A DNA stretch of 64,000 nucleotides from Pimelobacter simplex (GCA_016803235.1 JADCLI010000018.1:1-64000), one strand, 5' to 3'; counted from the first letter of the stretch, positions 51,685 through 61,823 are shown. Notes: a model not told the origin generated them from the letters alone. Translations and numbers: made by a program.

Positions 51685-53267
51685 AGCGGGATGTTCCCGT
51701 GCTTCTTGGGCGGCAGCACCTCGCGCTTGTTGCGCAGCAGGCGCAGCGCCTTGACCACCTCGGCGCGGGTGTCCGACGGCTTGATGACGCCGTCGATGTA
51801 GCCGCGCTCGGCCGCGATGTACGGGTTGGCCAGCGTGGTCTCGTACTCGTCGATCAGCTCGGCGCGCTTCGCCTCGACGTCACCGCCCGCGGCCTCGAGC
51901 TCGGCGAGGGTACGGCGGTGCACGATGTTCGCCGCGCCCTGCGCGCCCATCACCGCGATCTGGCCGGTCGGCCACGACAGGTTGATGTCGGCGCCGAGGT
52001 GCTTGGACCCCATGACGTCGTACGCGCCGCCGTAGGCCTTGCGGGTGATGATCGTGACCAGCGGGACGGTCGCCTCGGCGTAGGCGTAGATCAGCTTGGC
52101 GCCACGGCGGATGATGCCGAGGTGCTCCTGGTCGACGCCGGGCAGGAAGCCGGGGACGTCGACGAAGGTCAGCACCGGGATGTTGAAGGCGTCGCAGAAC
52201 CGCACGAACCGGGCGGCCTTCTCGGACGCGTCGATGTCGAGCGTGCCGGCGAACTGCATCGGCTGGTTGGCGACGACTCCGACCGAGCGGCCCTCGACCC
52301 GGCCGTAGCCGACGATGATGTTGGGCGCGAACAGCGGCTGCACCTCGAGGAAGTCGCCGTCGTCGACGATCGTCGTGATGACGTCGTGCATGTCGTAGGG
52401 CTGGTTCGGGGAGTCGGGGATCAGCGTGTCGAGGGCGATGTCCTCGGCCGTCGGCTCGAGGTCGGCCGCCTCGTCGTAGGCCGGCGCCTCGTCGAGGTTG
52501 TTCTGCGGCAGGAAGGCCAGCAGCGCCTTGACGTACTCGAAGGCGTCCTCCTCGTCGGAGGCCATGTAGTGCGCGTTGCCCGACTTGGTGTTGTGGGCCC
52601 GGGCGCCGCCGAGGTCCTCCATCGAGACGTCCTCGCCGGTGACGGTCTTGATCACGTCGGGGCCGGTGATGAACATCGCCGAGGTCTGGTCGACCATGAT
52701 CGTGAAGTCGGTGACCGCGGGGGAGTAGACGTGGCCGCCCGCGCAGTTGCCCATGATCATCGAGATCTGCGGGATGACGCCGGAGGCGTGCACGTTGCGC
52801 TTGAAGATCTCGCCGTACAGGCCGAGCGAGACGACGCCCTCCTGGATGCGGGCGCCGGCGCCCTCGTTGATGCCGATGATCGGGCAGCCGGACTTGATCG
52901 CGAGGTCCATGACCTTGGTGATCTTCTCGCCGTAGACCTCGCCGAGCGAGCCGCCGAAGACGGTGAAGTCCTGGGAGAACACGCACACCTGGCGACCGTC
53001 GACCGTGCCGTAGCCGGTGATGACGCCGTCGCCGTACGGGCGGGTCTTCTCGAGGCCGAAGGCCGTGGAGCGGTGGCGGGCGAACTCGTCGAGCTCGACG
53101 AAGGAGCCCTCGTCGAAGAGCAGCTCGATGCGCTCGCGGGCGGTCTTGCGTCCCTTGGCGTGCTGCTTCTCCTGCGCCTTGGCGGCGGGAGCGTGCACGG
53201 CCTCGTCGGTGCGGCGGTCGAGGTCCGCCAGCTTGCCCGCCGTCGTGTGCAGGTCGATCTCGGTCAT
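51681..53267 (-). CDS. Acyl-CoA carboxylase beta subunit
   Basis: The carboxyltransferase. The 528-aa product has two crotonase-like halves, with [39 protein letters not shown], and [20 protein letters not shown] followed by [20 protein letters not shown]. Such subunits use acetyl-CoA, propionyl-CoA or both. The ATG at 53267 is preceded by GATACT seven bases upstream and so looks leaderless; that hexamer is part of the TetR operator. It leads the operon beta-epsilon-alpha. Confidence 0.95.
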   Translation of the reverse strand: MTEIDLHTTAGKLADLDRRTDEAVHAPAAKAQEKQHAKGRKTARERIELLFDEGSFVELDEFARHRSTAFGLEKTRPYGDGVITGYGTVDGRQVCVFSQDFTVFGGSLGEVYGEKITKVMDLAIKSGCPIIGINEGAGARIQEGVVSLGLYGEIFKRNVHASGVIPQISMIMGNCAGGHVYSPAVTDFTIMVDQTSAMFITGPDVIKTVTGEDVSMEDLGGARAHNTKSGNAHYMASDEEDAFEYVKALLAFLPQNNLDEAPAYDEAADLEPTAEDIALDTLIPDSPNQPYDMHDVITTIVDDGDFLEVQPLFAPNIIVGYGRVEGRSVGVVANQPMQFAGTLDIDASEKAARFVRFCDAFNIPVLTFVDVPGFLPGVDQEHLGIIRRGAKLIYAYAEATVPLVTIITRKAYGGAYDVMGSKHLGADINLSWPTGQIAVMGAQGAANIVHRRTLAELEAAGGDVEAKRAELIDEYETTLANPYIAAERGYIDGVIKPSDTRAEVVKALRLLRNKREVLPPKKHGNIPL

Positions 53268-53274
53268 GAAACTG

Positions 53275-53293
53275 AGTATCATCCATTGATACT
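53275..53293. promoter_or_regulatory. AGTATCA-N5-TGATACT operator over the accD -10
   Basis: A perfect 7-bp-arm inverted repeat in the 49-bp divergent region. On the minus strand the arm nearest accD is GATACT, seven bases before the accD ATG, and TTGTGA 18 bp upstream is a -35 match. A TetR protein bound here would block the promoter directly. Confidence 0.65.
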
Positions 53294-53316
53294 GGAGTTC
53301 ACAAGGGGGGTGGGGT

Positions 53317-53994
53317 GTGACGCAATCGCGTGAGGACGACCGGCGCGGCCGGACCGCTGCCGCGGCGATCGTCGACGCCGCCTTCCGGCTGTTCAACGAG
53401 TTCGGGTACGACGCCACCAGCGTCGACGACATCGCCGCCGCCGCGGGCGTGAGCCGCAGCTCCTTCTTCCGGCTCTTCGGGTCGAAGGAGATGGTGATCT
53501 TCCCCGACCACGACGCGATCCTCGCCGCGGTCGAGGAGCGGCTCGCCGCCTCCACCCAGAAGAGCGCCATCCTCGCGGTCTCCGACGCCGTGCGGGTCGT
53601 GCTCTTCCACTACATCGCCGAAGGCCCGCTGGCCCGGCGCCGCTACCAGCTGACCTCCACCGTCCCGGCCCTGCGCGAGCGCGAGCTGATCAGTGGCTCG
53701 CGCTACCAGCAGCTGTTCCGGCAGTACATCAGCGCCTGGGGCGACGGCACCGAGGAGTCCGAGCGCCGGGGCGAGCTGATGGCGGCCGCCGTCGTCGCCG
53801 CCCACAACCGGGTGCTGCGCCGCTGGCTGCGCGAGGAGTGCGAGGACCCGCACGTGGAGATCGACGAGGCGATGGCACAGGTCAACGCTCTCTTCGCACC
53901 GCCCGCGACCCCGCCGGCCGGGCCCGGGGCGATCGTCGTCGTCCGCACCGACCAGGACCTCGCGACGCTCGCGGAGCAGCTCCGGTCGCTCTGA
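53317..53994 (+). CDS. TetR-family regulator of acyl-CoA carboxylase operon
   Basis: The 225-aa product has the HTH (about 30-52; [20 protein letters not shown]) and a ligand domain ending in a disordered tail. It is divergent from the beta subunit gene and probably senses an acyl-CoA, as TetR proteins near such operons often do; this is inference. GTG 53317 is the start. Confidence 0.88.
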   Translation: MTQSREDDRRGRTAAAAIVDAAFRLFNEFGYDATSVDDIAAAAGVSRSSFFRLFGSKEMVIFPDHDAILAAVEERLAASTQKSAILAVSDAVRVVLFHYIAEGPLARRRYQLTSTVPALRERELISGSRYQQLFRQYISAWGDGTEESERRGELMAAAVVAAHNRVLRRWLREECEDPHVEIDEAMAQVNALFAPPATPPAGPGAIVVVRTDQDLATLAEQLRSL

Positions 53995-54041
53995 TCGGCC
54001 CGGACCGGCTGCCGCGACGCCGCCGGGGTACCGCTGCACCC

Positions 54042-54473
54042 ATGCCGAGCGTCGAGCGTGTCGTCACCGTGGCCCGTCCCCTCGAGAAGGTCTGGGACTA
54101 CCTGACCGACTTCACCACCACCGAGGAGTGGGACCCGCCCACCGTCACGACGGTGCGCACGTCGGGCGACGGCGGCGTCGGTACGACGTACCGCAACATC
54201 TCCACCTTCCTCGGGCACGACACCGAGGTGGAGTACCAGGTCGTCGCGTGCGTGCCGCACCAGCTGTTCGAGCTGACGGGGTGGGCCACGGGTGTCGACC
54301 TGCGCGACACCATCCGCTTCGAGGAGGCGGACGGAGAGACGACCGTGAGCTACCGCTCCACGATCACGCCGCACGGCGTCGGCAAGCTCGCCGCCCCGGT
54401 CGTCAAGGGCGGCCTCGAGCTGCTCGGCACGAGGGTCGCCGCGAAGCTCGAGGAGCGCCTGCTCCTCCTCTAG
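54042..54473 (+). CDS. SRPBCC-family protein
   Basis: The 143-aa product starts MPSVERVVTVARPLEKVWDY, the START/Bet v 1-like ligand-binding fold, and shows LTDFTTTEEWDP and FELTGWATGVDLRDTI. It probably binds a hydrophobic ligand. Its TAG stop and that of the convergent PAP2 gene share the four bases CTAG (54470-54473). Confidence 0.8.
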   Translation: MPSVERVVTVARPLEKVWDYLTDFTTTEEWDPPTVTTVRTSGDGGVGTTYRNISTFLGHDTEVEYQVVACVPHQLFELTGWATGVDLRDTIRFEEADGETTVSYRSTITPHGVGKLAAPVVKGGLELLGTRVAAKLEERLLLL

Positions 54474-55072
54474 CCGATCTCAGGTCGTCGCGGGCCACCG
54501 GCGTCGACCACGGTCGCGAGCCCCGCGCCGACCGCGACGCCCAGTGCCGCGCCCGCCGCCACGTCCCCGGGCCAGTGCGCGCCCTGGTGCACCCGCACGT
54601 ACGACGTCAGCACGGTGCCCAGCGCCCCGGCGGTGCCGAGCGTGCGCGATCCGGTGCCGCGCGCCAGGAGGTACGCCGCCGCTGCCGCGATCGCCGCGTG
54701 GCCCGACGGCTGGGCAGGACCCTCGGTCGGGGCGTCGTCGCGCAGCACGGTCGCGACGACGGCGACCGGCCGCGGCCGGCGGAGGACCTTCTTCGTGGCG
54801 ACCTCGGCACCCTTCTCCACCGGCAGCGCGACCAGGGCCGCGGCTGCCCACGCCCGGCGCCCCCGGGCGGCCAGCACGGCAGCGGTCGCCGGCAACGCCC
54901 AGGGTGTCCCGAGCTGCTGCGGCAGCCGCAGCCACCGCCGGTCCGGTGCATCGTTGACCGCCCGGAACGCCCGGGCCTCGACCCGCCGGGGCCGGTCCCG
55001 GTGCCGGCGGCAGAGCGCCATGTAGCCGCCCGCGGCCACGGCGGCCACCAGCGGGTCGGTGGGTCGTCCCAT
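54470..55072 (-). CDS. PAP2-family phosphatase
   Basis: The 200-aa membrane protein has the three PAP2 motifs: KKVLRRPRP, PSGHAAIAA and SYVRVHQGAHWPGDVAAGA. Such enzymes dephosphorylate lipid or isoprenoid phosphates. ATG 55072 gives a family-typical length; the open frame upstream is a shadow. Confidence 0.87.
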   Translation of the reverse strand: MGRPTDPLVAAVAAGGYMALCRRHRDRPRRVEARAFRAVNDAPDRRWLRLPQQLGTPWALPATAAVLAARGRRAWAAAALVALPVEKGAEVATKKVLRRPRPVAVVATVLRDDAPTEGPAQPSGHAAIAAAAAYLLARGTGSRTLGTAGALGTVLTSYVRVHQGAHWPGDVAAGAALGVAVGAGLATVVDAGGPRRPEIG

Positions 55073-55259
55073 GCAGGTCGCTCCTCGTGCGCGGTCCGGT
55101 CCGGCTGCGGTACCCGGGTGCGGGCCGACGAGTCGCCACAGTGCAACAGCTCCGGTCGTGCGGAAACTCGGCCGCCGATCCTCTCGCCAAGCAGTGCTCC
55201 GGGAGGACAGGATGTGGCCCGGCGCACATCCGCGCCCTTCCTCTCGGAAAGGTTGATCC

Positions 55260-56795
55260 ATGCCTCAGCACAACCGGCGGTTCCGTACCGCCGTTCTCAC
55301 GGTCGCGACCGGCCTCACCCTGGCCGGCCTCTCCGTGACCGGGTCCGGCGCCAGCGCCGCTCCCGCGGCCGGCGACGAGCCCCCGTCGACCCCGGTGCCG
55401 ATCAGCACCGCCGACGGATCCGTGTCGGCGTACCTCCTCAACGCGAAGCGGGCCAACCCGGGCCAGACCCGCCTGCTCGAGCGCGCGGTCGCCAGGGCGG
55501 GCGGCGTCGTCGTCCAGACCTGGCCGCAGATCGGGGTGGTCGTCGCCCACAGCGACAGGGCCTCCTTCCGCACGGACGTCAGGGCGTTCGCCGGCAACGC
55601 GCTCGAGTCGGTCGGCGCGACCCGCAGCGTGCCGGTGTCCGAGGGCACCCCGGCCGGCGTCCAGTCGCCGTGGGGGCCGGGCAAGGGTCAGGTCCGCAAG
55701 GCCCAGCAGTCGCCGCAGCGTGACGACACCGAGAGCACCACCACCGCCGCCGACCCGCGCGAGGCGGAGCAGTGGGACATGCAGGTGATCAAGGCCGACC
55801 AGGCGCACGCGATCACCGACGGCTCCCGTGACGTCGTCGTGGGTGTGCTCGACTCCGGCATCGACCCCGACCACCCGGACCTCGCCGCCAACATCGACGT
55901 CGCCGACTCGGTCAACTGCTCCGACGCCGGCCGCCCGGACACCTCCGCGACCGGCTGGTACCCGACCACCAGCGACCACGGCACCCACGTCGCGGGCACC
56001 ATCGGCGCCGCACGCAACGGCACCGGCATCGTCGGCGTCGCGCCCGGCGTGCGGATGGCGGCGGTCAAGGTCGTCAACGACGACGGGTTCATCTACCCGG
56101 AGTACGCCGTGTGCGGCTTCGTCTGGGCCGGCATGCACGGCATGGACGTGACCAACAACAGCTACTACGTCGACCCGTTCGAGTTCTACTGTGAGGACCA
56201 GCCCGACCAGTACGCCGCCAAGGAGGCCGTGCGCCGTGCGGTCGCCTGGTCGACCGACCAGGGCGTCGTCCACGCCGCGGCCGCGGGCAACTCGGCGCAC
56301 GACCTGGCCGACAAGTCGTCCTTCCTCGACGAGGGCAGCCCCGACGACGGCACCCCGGTGACCCGCACGCTCAACAGCGGATGCCAGGACATCCCGACCG
56401 AGCTCGACGGCGTCGTCACCGTCTCGGCCAGCCACCGCGACGACATCGTGTCGTACTTCTCGAACCGTGGCCTGGGCATCATCGACGTCGCCGCCCCGGG
56501 GCGGCGCATCCTGTCGACCGTCGTCGCCGACAACGGCTACGGTCTGAAGTCCGGTACGTCGATGGCCTCGCCGCACGTCGCCGGCGTCCTCGCCCTGATG
56601 AAGTCGGCCCACCCCGACCTCACGCCGGCCCAGATGATCGCCAAGCTGCGCGCCGACGCCGACGACCACGCCTGCACGGTCCAGGAGACGCCGCCGCTGC
56701 CGACGATCCCGTTCGGTGCGCCGTGCGTCGGCACCGACGCCGACAACAGCTACTACGGTGAGGGCATGGTCGACGCCCTCGACGCCGTCAGCTGA
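55260..56795 (+). CDS. Secreted subtilisin-like serine protease (S8)
   Basis: The 511-aa product has a signal peptide (about 1-33, cleavage after ASA-A), an inhibitor-like propeptide and the S8 triad: D198 in VVVGVLDSGIDP, H240 in SDHGTHVAGTI and S434 in GTSMASPHVAGVL, with the oxyanion Asn in AAGNSAHD. A cysteine-rich C-terminal part may be held by disulfides. ATG 55260 follows GGAAAGG. It is followed by a terminator. Confidence 0.93.
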   Translation: MPQHNRRFRTAVLTVATGLTLAGLSVTGSGASAAPAAGDEPPSTPVPISTADGSVSAYLLNAKRANPGQTRLLERAVARAGGVVVQTWPQIGVVVAHSDRASFRTDVRAFAGNALESVGATRSVPVSEGTPAGVQSPWGPGKGQVRKAQQSPQRDDTESTTTAADPREAEQWDMQVIKADQAHAITDGSRDVVVGVLDSGIDPDHPDLAANIDVADSVNCSDAGRPDTSATGWYPTTSDHGTHVAGTIGAARNGTGIVGVAPGVRMAAVKVVNDDGFIYPEYAVCGFVWAGMHGMDVTNNSYYVDPFEFYCEDQPDQYAAKEAVRRAVAWSTDQGVVHAAAAGNSAHDLADKSSFLDEGSPDDGTPVTRTLNSGCQDIPTELDGVVTVSASHRDDIVSYFSNRGLGIIDVAAPGRRILSTVVADNGYGLKSGTSMASPHVAGVLALMKSAHPDLTPAQMIAKLRADADDHACTVQETPPLPTIPFGAPCVGTDADNSYYGEGMVDALDAVS

Positions 56796-56804
56796 TCCCC
56801 GCCT

Positions 56805-56838
56805 CCGCTGGAGCTGGGCTCAGTCCCAGCTCCAGCGG
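56805..56838. terminator. Bidirectional terminator after subtilase
   Basis: A 14-bp perfect stem (56805-56818 with 56825-56838) and a six-base loop sit between the convergent subtilase and helix-turn-helix genes. The 3' arm overlaps the last codons of the latter. Confidence 0.75.
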
Positions 56839-57683
56839 ATGCCGAGCGTCCCGGGGCCGAACGACGTGACCGTGCGGCTCACGCTGGTCCCGAAGGTCTC
56901 CAGCTCGACGACCTCCTCACGGCCGTCGACGATCGTGTAGTACTCGCAGTGCGTCGGCATGTCGTCGGGGTCGAAGCGGATCCACAGGCTGATCGATCGC
57001 ATCTTGCGCACGGCCCAGTAGAAGTAGCTGTTGTCCTCGGGATCGGGCGTGCGGTAGACGACCTCCTGCTCGAGCAGGGTGGTCTCGCCGGGGCTCAGCG
57101 GCCGGTCCAGGACCATCTCGCCGACGACGATGCCGCGCTCCTCGTCGTGGACGATCTCGCCCAGCTGGAACCCGCCGAGCGAGGTCACGCCGGGCGTCAG
57201 TGCGCCGGGGCGCACCCGCAGGATGAAGGCCCGACGGTCGGCGTTCACGTGGACCGACTCGACGACGACGATGTAGGTCATCCGGACCGGTGAGCGGTCC
57301 GGGCCGATCACGTACTTCAGCGTCACCTCCCGGTCGACAAGCCGGTCGGAGGGGGAGAGGAAGCCGAGCTCGCCGAGGAGCACCTGGATCCGGTCGGCGT
57401 CGTCGCTCAGGTCGGAGAGCAGGTCGGGTGCGACCCGGCGCCGGCGTCCCTCGATCAGCGCCTCCAGGGCGCCCGGCTCCAGGCCCAGGATCTCCTCCAC
57501 CTGGGTGAGCGCGTGCAGCGAGCGCTCCTGCTCGGGCTCGCGCCGCCCGGAGCGCCAGTAGCTCAGGGTCGCCAGGCTGACGCGGGCACCGCGCGCGCTG
57601 AGCACGCGGTGCAGCGCACTCAAGCTCATCGCCCGGTCCAAGAGCGCCTGGTCGAAGGCCAGGGAGAACGGGCCCCTCCGCAT
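56820..57683 (-). CDS. Helix-turn-helix (XRE-like) protein
   Basis: The 287-aa product begins with an XRE-like HTH (about 15-75; LSALHRVLSARGARVSLATL and YWRSGRREPEQ) followed by a large beta-rich domain of unknown type (about 95-285). Similar proteins are frequent in actinobacteria without known function. It converges with the subtilase. Confidence 0.7.
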   Translation of the reverse strand: MRRGPFSLAFDQALLDRAMSLSALHRVLSARGARVSLATLSYWRSGRREPEQERSLHALTQVEEILGLEPGALEALIEGRRRRVAPDLLSDLSDDADRIQVLLGELGFLSPSDRLVDREVTLKYVIGPDRSPVRMTYIVVVESVHVNADRRAFILRVRPGALTPGVTSLGGFQLGEIVHDEERGIVVGEMVLDRPLSPGETTLLEQEVVYRTPDPEDNSYFYWAVRKMRSISLWIRFDPDDMPTHCEYYTIVDGREEVVELETFGTSVSRTVTSFGPGTLGIRWSWD

Positions 57684-57749
57684 GGGTGGACCCTAACGAA
57701 TGACTCGAGCAGCGCGGGAGCCCTCCCGGGCGTGCGGCACACTCGACGC

Positions 57750-58379
57750 GTGAGCGTCATCGTCCCCGAGGAGCAGTCGGCCTTCCTGCGCGAACTGCGC
57801 CTGTTCCACCTGAACTACAAGTTCGGCCTCGACGAGATCCTGACCAAGATCAACATCCTGCGCGAGGAGCTGGCCTTCCGTGAGGGGGCCAACCCGATCG
57901 AGCACGTCAACTCGCGGATCAAGACCATCGACAGCCTGCGCGCGAAGGCCGAGCGGATCGGCTGCCCGCTCGAGCTCGATGCGATCGGCAAGCAGATCCG
58001 CGACATCGCCGGCGTCCGGATCGTGTGCAGCTTCATCGGCGACATCTACCGCGTGCTCGAGATGCTCACCTCGCAGCCCGACGTCACCGTCCGCGAGGTC
58101 AAGGACTACGTCGCACTGCCCAAGCCCAACGGCTACCGCAGCGTGCACGCGATCGTCGAGATCCCCGTCTTCCTGTCCGACACGACGCGCGCCGTGCCGA
58201 TCGAGATCCAGATCCGCACGGTGGCGATGGACTTCTGGGCCAGCGTCGAGCACAAGATCTACTACAAGTACGCCAAGCACGTCCCGGCCGAGCTCCTCGA
58301 GGAGCTCTCCGCCGCCGCGCGGGTGGCCCACGAGCTCGACACCCGGATGGGAGAGCTGCACCGCATCGTGCACGGGTGA
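57750..58379 (+). CDS. Small alarmone synthetase (RelA/SpoT synthetase domain)
   Basis: Makes (p)ppGpp from GTP/GDP and ATP. The 209-aa product has only the synthetase domain: SRIKTIDSLRAKAERIG, RDIAGVRIVCSFIGDIYRVL, VKDYVALPKPNGYRSVHAIV and EIQIRTVAMDFWASVEHKIY. It lacks the HD hydrolase, TGS and ACT domains, so it is a RelP/RelQ-type single-domain enzyme. GTG 57750 is the start; the longer open frame is a shadow. Confidence 0.92.
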   Translation: MSVIVPEEQSAFLRELRLFHLNYKFGLDEILTKINILREELAFREGANPIEHVNSRIKTIDSLRAKAERIGCPLELDAIGKQIRDIAGVRIVCSFIGDIYRVLEMLTSQPDVTVREVKDYVALPKPNGYRSVHAIVEIPVFLSDTTRAVPIEIQIRTVAMDFWASVEHKIYYKYAKHVPAELLEELSAAARVAHELDTRMGELHRIVHG

Positions 58380-58416
58380 CGTCCGGCTGGAAGACGTCGC
58401 ACGAAGCCCGGAGCGG

Positions 58417-59715
58417 TCATCCCAGTGTCGCCGGCTCCGCCAGGTTCGTGTGGACGGTGAGCCAGTCGTCGGGTGTCTCGCGACGAAGCACCTCGCGAGC
58501 CTTCCCGTCCTCCACGAAGACGACCGGCGGGCGGCCGAGCAGGTTGTAGGCACTGGCCATCGAGTACCCGTACGCTCCGGTCACCGGAACGGCGAGCACG
58601 TCCCCGACCTGGATGTCGCGTGGCACAGCAGCATCGGGGATCAGGACGTCGCCGCTCTCGCAGTGCTTCCCCACCAGTCGGACCGAACGGTCCCTCGGGA
58701 CACCGGGACTGCGCGGCAGGAAGGCTTCGTACGACGCTCCGTAGAGTGCAGGGCGCAGGTTGTCCGCGAAGCCCCCGTCGACGGCTGCGTAGGTGCGGAC
58801 ACCGGGCACCTCCTTGAGCGTCCCGACGGTGTAGAGCGTCAGGCCGGCCTGGGCGGCCACCAGCCGTCCGGGCTCGACCTCGATCGGACGGTGCCATCCT
58901 GCCTCCGCTGCCGCCGCGCGCAGCAGCGCGGCCCATGCGTCGACGGAGGGGCCGGCGGGCATGCTGGCCGTGTAGGGGACCCCCACGCCGCCGCCGAGCG
59001 AGAGTGTCTCGGCGTCGTGCTGGACCGCGAACCCTGCGGTGAGCGCTGCTCCCTGCCGCAGTGCCTCCACGTCGAAGATCTGGGAGCCGAGGTGCGCGTG
59101 CACGCCGAGCCAGCGCATCGCTGATGACCGGATCGCGCGGCGGACGGCCGCTGCAGCCTCGCCCGAACGGATCGAGAACCCGAACTTCGAGTCTTCCTCC
59201 GCCGTTCGGATCGCGCTCGTCGCGCCCGCGCTGACGCCCGGGGTGACCCTGATCATGACGGCCGGGACAGCGTGGCCCGATGCTGCCAGGAGCTCGATGC
59301 GGTCGAGCTCGTCGTGCGAGTCGACCACGATCGCCCGCACGCCGAGGTCCATGGCCCGGGCGAGCTCGGCCTGCGACTTGTTGTTCCCGTGGAGCACGAT
59401 GCGGTCCGCTGCGATCCCGCTCCTGAGGGCAACGGCGAGCTCGCCTGCGCTGGCGACATCGATCCCGATCCCCTCGGAGGCGACCACGGACACCATGGCG
59501 GGACAGGTGAACGCCTTGGACGCGTACGAGACGTGTTCGGCGCCGAAGGCCTGCGCCAGCTCCCGGCACCGCTCCTTGACGTGCGCGACGTCGTAGACGA
59601 ACAGGGGGGTTCCGTACTGGTCCGCGAGGTCGAGGAGGGGAACGCCTCCGACGGTCATTCCGCGGTCGGACGCGTGGGCGGTGCTGGGGAGCAGACGTGG
59701 GGGGATGGCGAGCAT
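58417..59715 (-). CDS. Diaminopimelate decarboxylase-like PLP enzyme
   Basis: The 432-aa fold-III enzyme has the Schiff-base lysine K67 in YASKAFTCPAM, HAHLGSQIF, LSLGGGVGVPYTAS and the CESGDVL and GYSMASAYNLLGRP motifs of the DapDC family. DapDC-type enzymes act on a D-configured carbon. The gene is divergent from a D-aminoacylase/ABC operon, so it may be a D-amino acid decarboxylase rather than lysA. ATG 59715 follows GGAGA. Confidence 0.82.
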   Translation of the reverse strand: MLAIPPRLLPSTAHASDRGMTVGGVPLLDLADQYGTPLFVYDVAHVKERCRELAQAFGAEHVSYASKAFTCPAMVSVVASEGIGIDVASAGELAVALRSGIAADRIVLHGNNKSQAELARAMDLGVRAIVVDSHDELDRIELLAASGHAVPAVMIRVTPGVSAGATSAIRTAEEDSKFGFSIRSGEAAAAVRRAIRSSAMRWLGVHAHLGSQIFDVEALRQGAALTAGFAVQHDAETLSLGGGVGVPYTASMPAGPSVDAWAALLRAAAAEAGWHRPIEVEPGRLVAAQAGLTLYTVGTLKEVPGVRTYAAVDGGFADNLRPALYGASYEAFLPRSPGVPRDRSVRLVGKHCESGDVLIPDAAVPRDIQVGDVLAVPVTGAYGYSMASAYNLLGRPPVVFVEDGKAREVLRRETPDDWLTVHTNLAEPATLG

Positions 59716-59754
59716 GGCCAGATTCTCCGACGAACGGTGACGCGGTGGTCGGGT

Positions 59755-59782
59755 GCTGACGCTGACAGTTTTCGACGCTGAC
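59755..59782. promoter_or_regulatory. GCTGAC direct repeats between divergent genes
   Basis: GCTGAC occurs at 59755-59760, 59761-59766 and 59777-59782 in the 237-bp gap between the decarboxylase and the substrate-binding protein. It may be a direct-repeat operator. Nothing else clear is visible in the gap. Confidence 0.3.
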
Positions 59783-59952
59783 CCCCGGCAAGGCAGGCGG
59801 TGCCCCCGGGGTGCCGGCGCCGAGTGTGAATCACCTCGATGCTCACCATCGAATCCGTTGGTGCGCATGGACGGCGCTCGTGGCTGCTGCGACGCTGCAG
59901 CGAATCACATCCGCCGCCGGAGAGTCCGCCGGCCGAGACTCCGGAGGCCGCC

Positions 59953-60861
59953 ATGGCACGCTCGATCAGCACGCGACGCATCAGCAGGGGCATCGTTTCG
60001 ATGGTCGTGCTCACGACCCTGGCCACCACGGCGGCCTGCGGCCGCTCCACCGGCTCCGCCTCGCCCGATCCGGTCGACACCTCGTCCAACGGCGGCAAGT
60101 CCGCCAGGGACCTGCTGCCTGCGGACCTCAAGAAGAGCGGCGTGCTCAAGGTCGCGACGGCGGAGGGCTACCCGCCGATGGAGATGTACGCGGAGGGGAG
60201 CAGCACGGAGCTCATCGGCGTCGACCCGGAGCTGGGCGAGCTCATCGCCGAACAGCTGGGCCTGGAGTTCGAGATCACCAACGCCGCCTTCCCCGGCCTG
60301 ATCCCGGGCCTGCAGTCCAACCAGTGGGACCTCGCGATGTCGTCGATGAGCGACACGGAGGAGCGGCGCCAGGCTGTCAACTTCGTCGACTACTTCAACG
60401 CCGGTGGCGCGATCATGGTCAACAAGGGCAACCCCGACGGCATCGAGGACATCGCCGATCTGTGCGGCAAGAAGATCGTGGGGGCGAAGGGTTCCTCGAA
60501 CCTCGCGATCCTGACCGACTACAACGACAGCAAGTGCACGGACAAGATGTCGATCTCCGAGTCCGAGGACGCTCCGACCGGTCTTCTCCAGCTGGACACC
60601 GGCCGGTCGGTCGCGACCATGGTCGACTACCCGGTCGCCGTCTTGTTGGCCGAGGAGTCCGGAAAGTACGACGTCCTCGAGGGCCAGTACGGCGCGGGCC
60701 CGTGGGGAATCGCCATCGACAAGAAGGACACCGCCCTCACCCAGGCGGTCCAGGCGGCGCTGACGGAGCTCATCAGCAACGGCAAGTACCGGGAGCTGCT
60801 CGAGAAGTACGGCGTCGCCGGCTCCGCTGTGGAGACCGCGAAGATCAACGCGGGGAGCTGA
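59953..60861 (+). CDS. Amino acid ABC transporter, substrate-binding lipoprotein
   Basis: The 302-aa product has a signal peptide with lipobox LATTAAC (lipid cysteine C29) and the SBP_bac_3 fold: VLKVATAEGYPPMEMYAEG, IGVDPELGELIAEQLGLEFE, and GIAIDKKDTALTQAVQAALT. It captures polar amino acids outside the membrane. ATG 59953 follows CGGAGG. It heads the four-gene operon. Confidence 0.92.
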   Translation: MARSISTRRISRGIVSMVVLTTLATTAACGRSTGSASPDPVDTSSNGGKSARDLLPADLKKSGVLKVATAEGYPPMEMYAEGSSTELIGVDPELGELIAEQLGLEFEITNAAFPGLIPGLQSNQWDLAMSSMSDTEERRQAVNFVDYFNAGGAIMVNKGNPDGIEDIADLCGKKIVGAKGSSNLAILTDYNDSKCTDKMSISESEDAPTGLLQLDTGRSVATMVDYPVAVLLAEESGKYDVLEGQYGAGPWGIAIDKKDTALTQAVQAALTELISNGKYRELLEKYGVAGSAVETAKINAGS

Positions 60862-60866
60862 CCGAC

Positions 60867-61823
60867 GTGACATCCGCGCACACCGCGGAGCAGCGCGACT
60901 CCGCGTTGCCCGAGGAGCCTCCCGTCCTCCCACTCGATCCCCACCGGCCGCTGGCGGTCGGACGCATCCTGGGCACGCTCTCCGCGATCCTGGTCGCCGG
61001 ATGGCTGGCGTATGCCGTCATCGTGAACCCCAACATCCACTGGGACGTGATCGTCGACCACCAGTTCGACGACCGGGTCCTCCACGGGCTGTGGGTGACG
61101 ATCGAGCTGACCGTCCTCTCGATGGCGATCGGAGTGCCGATCGGCGTCGGCGTAGCGGTGATGCAGATGTCGGCGAACCCGCTCCTGCGGTCGCTGGCTG
61201 GGGCCTACACGTGGTTCTTCCGCGGCACTCCCGTCCTCGTCCAGCTGCTCTTCTGGTTCAACCTGGGGCTGCTGTTCCCTCGCCTCGAGCTCGGGGTCCC
61301 GTTCGGCGGACCGAAGCTCTTCAGCGTCGAGGCATCCGCGGTCATCACGCCCTTCGTCGCAGGGCTGCTGGGCCTGGCGATCAACGAAGGCGCCTACATG
61401 GCGCAGATCGTCCGCGCCGGCATCATGTCGGTCGACCACGGCCAGCGTGAGGCGGCCGAATCCCTGGGAATGTCGCGCAGGAAGGTCCTCACGCGGATCA
61501 TCCTCCCGCAAGCCATGCGGATCATCATCCCGCCGACAGGCAACCAGTTCATCTCGATGCTGAAGACCACCTCGCTGGTCTCCGTCATCGCGGGCGCCGA
61601 CCTGCTCACCACCGTGAGCCGCATCTACCTGGGCAACTTCGAGGTCATCTCGATGCTGGTCGTCGCCTCCATCTGGTACCTCCTGCTCACGACGATCGCC
61701 TCCGTGGGGCAGCACTACATCGAGCGGCACTACTCACGGGGAGTGCACAGTCCACAACGACTGTCGCGCCGCGTCCGACACAACCTGACCGGCAATCCGG
61801 CGATGGGAGCCCACGATGCCTGA
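60867..61823 (+). CDS. Amino acid ABC transporter permease
   Basis: The 318-aa protein has a cytoplasmic N-tail, about six helices and the HisM/GlnP-type coupling motif [18 protein letters not shown] followed by [23 protein letters not shown] 60867 lies six bases after the binding protein stop. A single permease gene suggests a homodimer. Confidence 0.92.
   Translation: MTSAHTAEQRDSALPEEPPVLPLDPHRPLAVGRILGTLSAILVAGWLAYAVIVNPNIHWDVIVDHQFDDRVLHGLWVTIELTVLSMAIGVPIGVGVAVMQMSANPLLRSLAGAYTWFFRGTPVLVQLLFWFNLGLLFPRLELGVPFGGPKLFSVEASAVITPFVAGLLGLAINEGAYMAQIVRAGIMSVDHGQREAAESLGMSRRKVLTRIILPQAMRIIIPPTGNQFISMLKTTSLVSVIAGADLLTTVSRIYLGNFEVISMLVVASIWYLLLTTIASVGQHYIERHYSRGVHSPQRLSRRVRHNLTGNPAMGAHDA

Noticed and set aside
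58417..59868. Start of the decarboxylase at 59868
   Set aside because: The first 51 residues are low-complexity and lack homology features; ATG 59715 has a GGAGA site and a family-typical N-terminus.
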